In this document: piece after piece, positions 58,801 through 64,000 of the stretch
Numbering within the stretch: the stretch's first letter is position 1
Layout: the number at the start of each line of letters is the position of its first letter
Assembly: GCA_963678705.1 (NCBI GenBank)
Contig: OY783219.1
Location: forward strand, 11,284,001 to 11,348,000
Origin: Panorpa germanica
Taxonomy: Eukaryota > Arthropoda > Insecta > Mecoptera > Panorpidae
Length of the DNA: 64,000 nt
Direction of reading: 5' to 3'
Notes under the pieces: generated by a model
Told to the model about the DNA's origin: nothing
The model's input: only the letters and a program-made list of their open reading frames with translations
Database searches by the model: none
Position numbers and translations under genes: made by a program

Positions 58801-59586
58801 AATAGACTCGGAGTTGATTAATATAGACCAAATTTTTCAAATTCAAGATTACTTGCATTGTTTTTACTTTAAAAATGTAAGTTTCTGTAGATTTCTATTA
58901 TCCGTTATCTCTTTGCTTTCTATAAGCATCGTTTTTTAAATTTCATTTTAAAATTTATGTATCACCTGGGTGTTAGGTCATGTCAGTGTCGGATTTGGAG
59001 GTCTGAAGCCTTGAGGCAACGAAGATTATTTTTCGAATAAAAGGAACAATTTTCCGTCAAGTCTTTCAAAAATTTATTGCCAACAAATAAAATTATTTCA
59101 ATAAAGAATGTAGTAATTAGTTAAAGTCAAACACAATTTATGAAAAACTAAATTACAGCGTAAATTACAAATATGAATATATTGTTTTTAATATTCAAGA
59201 ACAATATTATTATGTTTGTGCAAGTATTGTCGATAAAAATGCGAAAAAAGAGTGGAGAAAAAACGGAAAAATTACTGACCCTTCGAAATTTTGATATATT
59301 TTTTTATCACTATTGTGGGGACCCCTCTCTTGTGGTGACTCTGGGGCAGTACTCTTCGGCACTGGCTCATGTATACCTTATTTCAAGCTAATTTAAATTT
59401 TTATTGCCGTTAGTTATTATTAATATAAGTTAGAATTTCTATAGGCATATCAATTGTTGCCCTACCAGTTAGTATTTTTCTAAATCTTTAGTTCATTTTG
59501 CTTCTTAAAAAAGATTCTGTGATTTTCTTTCTAAAACCATAAACATTTATGTTATTTTATGATTTACCAGAACAAATCTGTTCTAT

Positions 59587-59588
<2 letters not shown>
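55852..59588. other. A+T-rich non-coding stretch
   Basis: I see no gene here. The small frames at 57130, 57993 and 59173 lack support. Confidence 0.5.

Positions 59589-59662
<74 letters not shown>
59589..59662. repeat. (TA)n microsatellite
   Basis: About 37 pure TA units, with no recognised element at either side. Confidence 0.97.
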
Positions 59663-59666
<4 letters not shown>

Positions 59667-61829
59667 TACAGCAAAATACCTATACATCTAATAATTAATA
59701 TGACTAATAAATAATTGCAACCAAAAGCAATAAATAATTGATGGTATGAGTAGAAAGACATTATCATTTTGTGACATTTTGACAGTTAACGAGTATTCAT
59801 TTATCATAATTTGTGGCTTAATGCAGTCAAATAATTGCAAAATCAGTTTGTTCTATTTCAGGGAACCGTCAAATGAAAATAGTCGTAATCAACAAGTTAA
59901 TTAATTACAAAATATATGTTATCATTAAACAATATAATACCAACCACTACAGTGTCAATGGAATTTCAAAAATTATTTTGATTTAAAATACAAACTAGAA
60001 TAGAATAGAGTAAATCTAAATTCTATTAGAATATTTTACAGATTAATTTAGATTTATTTGACATTTCAGTATCAGTATTTGTTGTAGTGTAGAACCATAC
60101 CTACATTCTTATAGATACATAAATTAGGTAAAAGAAAAAAACATACAGCATTTTCACGACGTCGGTGAAGTACGCATCTGACTCGATAGCAGTCGATTTG
60201 GACTAGTGGTGTAAATCAAAATTAATTCGGTGTTAAATCGAACTTTAAATTACATGGCTAATCGGATACATTTAAGCAAATATTTAAGTGATCATAGACT
60301 GTAGAAGTATTAAGTAACTTAAATATTATTATATAATATATAAATTCATCAATTAGTGTCTTATATTGCTATTTTAATACAGGAAAATAAAACGCAAGCG
60401 AACATCTAAAACCTCGTTATTTAACGAAATTATTTTTTTATAAATATAGGTTAACTAATATGTCTCTTAGGTAATTACAAAATTTCAGCCGTAACTTACT
60501 CTTATTTTCTTCAAAAATTGCAATGAGAACGCGTATGTAATTGACTCCATAGATTTGTATTCGTCATTACTTTCAATGTATACATTTTTCCGAATCCGCT
60601 ATTCGCACAACGTTCTAGAACGTGATTTTGAGTTTTATTCCCCTATTGTCTTTCTAATATGTATTCTAACACAAATACATGTAATCTGCATTCCGAATTA
60701 CAATGATAATTAGTTAGATGTATATCAGTGGTTAATTACTTCTGCGTCCCAGGAATAGAAACACGGGCTGGCTTACAGAAGGGTGTGAAACGGTGGTTAC
60801 GAGGGCGGGGGTGAGGGCGAGGGTTCAAGGAAGAAGCATGAAAGACCTGTGAGAGAATAGGGTTAGAACGGTGTAAACAATACCTGCCCCTGCACTTTAC
60901 CAACCAGCTGGTTCGGCTGGTAATAATATTCCCCGAATGTTGATATCACATATACGAGTATGGAACCAGAAAAGCACGTAAGAGGCACCTAAATTAATAC
61001 AATGGAATATAGTACTCAATGGGAATATATTAGATGTCATCTGGATAGACGTAATGTGATGCCAAATGATCGTGTGGGGAATGTAAATACCAAAAAATAC
61101 GTCAATTCAATCAATATGACGAATACGATGACGATGAGTTGGAAAAGTATGAGTGTATATGATATGACAGTGTAAGACTATTAAGTAATGCGATTATTAT
61201 TTAAATAAGATCGGCTTATGTCAATAGTTGCTAAAGACTTATATAAGAGCCACCCCCACAAGAAGAAGTATTTGCCCAAGCAGCCAGGATAAATTAAGTT
61301 AAGTTGGGGAAAATAAAGAATCAATAAACTTACACAAAATTGTATTATTTAATAATTGAAGCGAGTTTAATTTTGAGGATCGTTTCTTATAAGCTTTTAC
61401 ATGATCGGATTTAGATAACAGGTTGTCCTCTGGGTGGCCGAAGTAGTTCTATATTATATAGAGTATAACATTCAGCTATGCTTATGTTCGGGTTCGATTC
61501 ACAGAGATGGAAGAAATGTATTCCAAGACTGGCAAAGAACTAACTCACCAAATTACCTACTAAATAATAGATCCTTTAATTAACATAAACATTTAAAGTA
61601 ATTAGACTAAACTAAGGAATAATTATAATAATATTAAAAGTTATAACCAATTAATAATCTGCATTCCATATACATAAATATTTGTTCTACTATGCAACAA
61701 TACATACTTTTTAGCTATATTCTTTTTTAATCTAAGTCTGCTATTTTTAATGATCGTATTAATGCATTTTATGCAGGTAGTAAAGTTTTAATGAGGAATT
61801 GAATAAAGTCGCTCAAAGAGAGAATAATA
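59663..61829. other. Non-coding stretch with a possible LTR-like motif set
   Basis: A TATA-box-like TATATAAG (61240..61247) is followed by two AATAAA signals (61312, 61323), as in a compact retroelement LTR, but no matching ends were found. A G+C-richer patch lies at 60770..60850. No gene is seen. Confidence 0.4.
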
Positions 61830-62026
61830 TAACTAAAAGGCAGCTCGGGCATAATAATCCAGGAACGCATGTGGAAACAAATGGAACAAACTGCAAGTAC
61901 ACATGCGTTCTGGGAACTCCAACAACATTACACGCTTTGAAATGTAATGAATGGAGTAATAAAATGAAACTAGCTGGAAAACTCGTGGAAATAATACATG
62001 AAAAACTAGAACTAAATCCATATTGA
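61830..62026 (+). pseudogene. Possible piggyBac-type transposase C-terminal remnant
   Basis: The frame reads KRQLGHNNPGTHVETNG.NCKYTCVL, then HALKCNEW and VEIIHEKLELNPY before a stop. The layout (R-L-G-H-x-P-G, a Cys pair, K-C-x-E, then a final Y/IH.KL) resembles the Cys-rich C-terminus of piggyBac-type transposases, but most of the Cys residues are missing. The reading is uncertain; it could be another short coding relic. No TTAA-flanked ends were identified. Confidence 0.3.
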
Positions 62027-62485
62027 AGTATCATGCTATGTAAATAATTGCAACATGCTTTGTCTATCGGGAAAGTGGACCATTGTACGAATATCATCAC
62101 TAATTCTATGAAATTGACAATAAGCGCATGTAATCCTACTTGGAAATAGTAAAAAAAAGTTGGATGAATTACAGTTTGTTTTGATAAGAGAACACATCGA
62201 CCATTTTTCTTTTATTTCTACTATAAATTTTATTTACATTAGCTTAAAAGAATTATGTTTATATTTGTTACAGATTTTACTGACTTTCTCGATTTACAAA
62301 ATACTGATATTATTGCCAAATGTTTGCGCAGTTAACTAAGATAGACTTTGCTCTAGTTTCCGCGCCTATTTTCGGAAATGCCGCTCTTTAAAGAACTTGT
62401 TTTATATTTATTAAATATTATATTTATACTTTATAACCCTTGTATTATATTATTATTATTATATTTATTTATTTTATTTATTTAA

Positions 62486-63195
62486 CGTTGGCCTATTTCC
62501 GATACTAAGTCCTATCAGCGACCTACTGTTTTATACACAAGTTTTTACGAAGTTTTTAATGGGCTTGTGTCCTATGTCTTAATTTCTATAACAGTGTACT
62601 ATATATTGATAAAGTTGATTACTAGAACCTCAAATGTTCAATTATTTAACATGTGACATCACAATCTTAGTGTGAGGTTATCAACCTTACAGCTCATAAA
62701 TCTCTGCTCTATGTATTTATATATCAAAATATCAAATATTATTTACAGCTATTTCAAGGAACAATAAAATTCCTACATTATGTCTGCCTCAACAGGGTTA
62801 AATAAAATACAAACTTATTATTCTTTGATTTGACTTGATTATTTGACTACCAACAGCTGCAAAACATTACCACAGCACTGACCTACTCAACAAATAACTG
62901 ACGTTAAAATGCATTTCACGTCATAAAAATATGGCCGACCATTTCTAGCGTTAAAACTACAATTCAAACTTTTAATTGCTATATCTCCGTCAATATTTAG
63001 ATATTTAATAAAATAGACACGCCAATACACATTTATTAACATCAATTCAATCATCAATTGAAAAATCGACCACTGAAAAATGAGGACACAAGCCCATTAT
63101 GTAAGTACATTTAAATTATTTACATTTAAACCCATAAAATATAACTCGGGTTCGCTGATCAAACTTAGTGTCAGCGTTAACATCAATGCTCTCCG
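62486..63195 (-). mobile_element. tRNA-derived SINE, copy S7, split by a MITE
   Basis: The left part (CGTTGGCCTATTTCCGATACTAAGTCCTATCAGCGACC, 62486..62560) is the 3' half of the SINE on the minus strand. The right part (63096..63195) holds TATAACTCGGGTTCGCTGATC (decayed B box) and AACATCAATGCTCTC (head). The M1 element 62561..63095 lies between them. Confidence 0.75.
62561..63095. mobile_element. MITE family M1, copy B, inside a SINE
   Basis: The ends GGGCTTGTGTCCTATGT and GAGGACACAAGCCC match copy A at 12157..12789 almost throughout. It is 535 bp; the shorter length is mainly due to the ~100 bases absent near 62645. AAT/ATT continue the inverted ends outside. Sitting in a SINE, it transposed after that SINE inserted. 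Confidence 0.92.
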
Positions 63196-64000
63196 AATAA
63201 ATAGAATTGAGTTTAAGTCCTGCAGAAAAGTTCAAATTTAGATTAAATGTTTACACCATGCAACGCCGATTTTTAAATTATTACTTAACTAAAGTTTATT
63301 ATATACCTTGTTTAAATTTAAATTATTGCTTCATTAATAATGTTCCTCAGCAGTCATAACTCTAGCTGAACCAAGGAAAATATCTCGGTTACATTATGCA
63401 TTAGTTAACTTTGTTACAAAATCAGATGATCGATCTAGTTGAATGATCCATTTCTTTGCCATAACTAAAGTTTAACTGAGAATTCAAAAAACAACTCTTA
63501 GATTAAAAAACACGTTATAGTTTTAGTTTAGGTGGTTAATTGTAATAAATTGATGTCACTGTTTTTATTGGTTATAGAGAAATTCATTTATTATTTTTTA
63601 AATTTAATAATTAACCAATTGTAATATCCTCTGATTATAAAATGAAATTGTGGAGTATTTCTTTTTCATAATTGTAAATTCTTTAACAATTCTGTAGTAT
63701 AATTACCTTTATAATACAAAATCCCTACAATAAAGCTTAAGAAAATATAGCATTGTTTAATTAATATTTAATTAATAATACTAATTACCGTAAAATATAA
63801 TCTTATGGTTCTTGATATTTAATTATTTATTCTCTAACATGTGAAATAATATTCAGACATTTTCAATTTTTATATTTCCTGTAGTCATAAATCACAATGC
63901 GGTGATTTGACCGAATTATTTTAATTATGTAGGTACACATTAATGAGTAAGTTCAGTACGTAATTGTAAATTATATTAGAATGCAGCGTCTTTTGTAAGG
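63196..64000. other. A+T-rich non-coding stretch
   Basis: I see no gene or clear element here. Confidence 0.5.

Noticed and set aside
61813-62100. Minus-strand 95-codon frame
   Set aside because: It is antisense to the better-supported + strand relic at 61830..62026.

Overview
The window looks like a piece of an insect nuclear genome. It is strongly A+T-rich and carries long (TA)n tracts, several arthropod-type transposable elements and one spliced exon coding for part of an immunoglobulin (Ig) domain. The insect order cannot be fixed from sequence alone. The non-LTR reverse transcriptase resembles elements I recall from ant and other insect genomes, but this is memory and not a search.

Only one host coding exon can be supported well: 16630..16798 on the + strand. 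It has a polypyrimidine tract and AG in front, a GT donor behind, and codes for the first half of a V-type Ig domain (Cys, then WYR). Everything else on that strand is probably intron of this gene, or intergenic DNA, so the gene has very large introns. A second, much weaker candidate is a 41-nt ATG exon at 19630..19670 ending in a perfect GTAAGT donor.

The rest is a graveyard of mobile DNA. (1) A non-LTR retrotransposon family, called N1 here, has seven copies. The youngest (22392..24243) keeps an open reverse-transcriptase frame and a perfect 14-bp target duplication; the others are short, broken 3' pieces at 1495, 4185, 5380 (minus), 10505, 14500 and 47240 (minus). (2) A tRNA-headed SINE family has eight copies, at 1298, 10678, 20820, 28691, 32404, 40866, 55316 and 62486. 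At least two different bodies sit behind the same head. (3) Miniature inverted-repeat elements (MITEs) include three families that start GGCC/GGC, end GCC/ACC and are flanked by TTA or TAA, as PIF/Harbinger elements are; a Harbinger-type nuclease N-terminus lies at 53882..54070. There are also a GGGCTTGTGTCCT-ended family (12157, 62561), an AGTTCAA-ended family (51680, 55069, 55682), an element with 31-bp ends at 5993 and several foldbacks. (4) Decayed Jockey-clade pieces lie at 42665 and 44251, and a possible piggyBac C-terminus at 61830.

The most informative structures are nested insertions that give relative ages: SINE into N1 (10678), SINE into MITE (32404, 12-bp perfect target duplication) and MITE into SINE (62561). 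No RNA gene, CRISPR array or novel multi-gene system was found. I do not think the window holds an undescribed biological system; its interest lies in the repeat families and their nesting.
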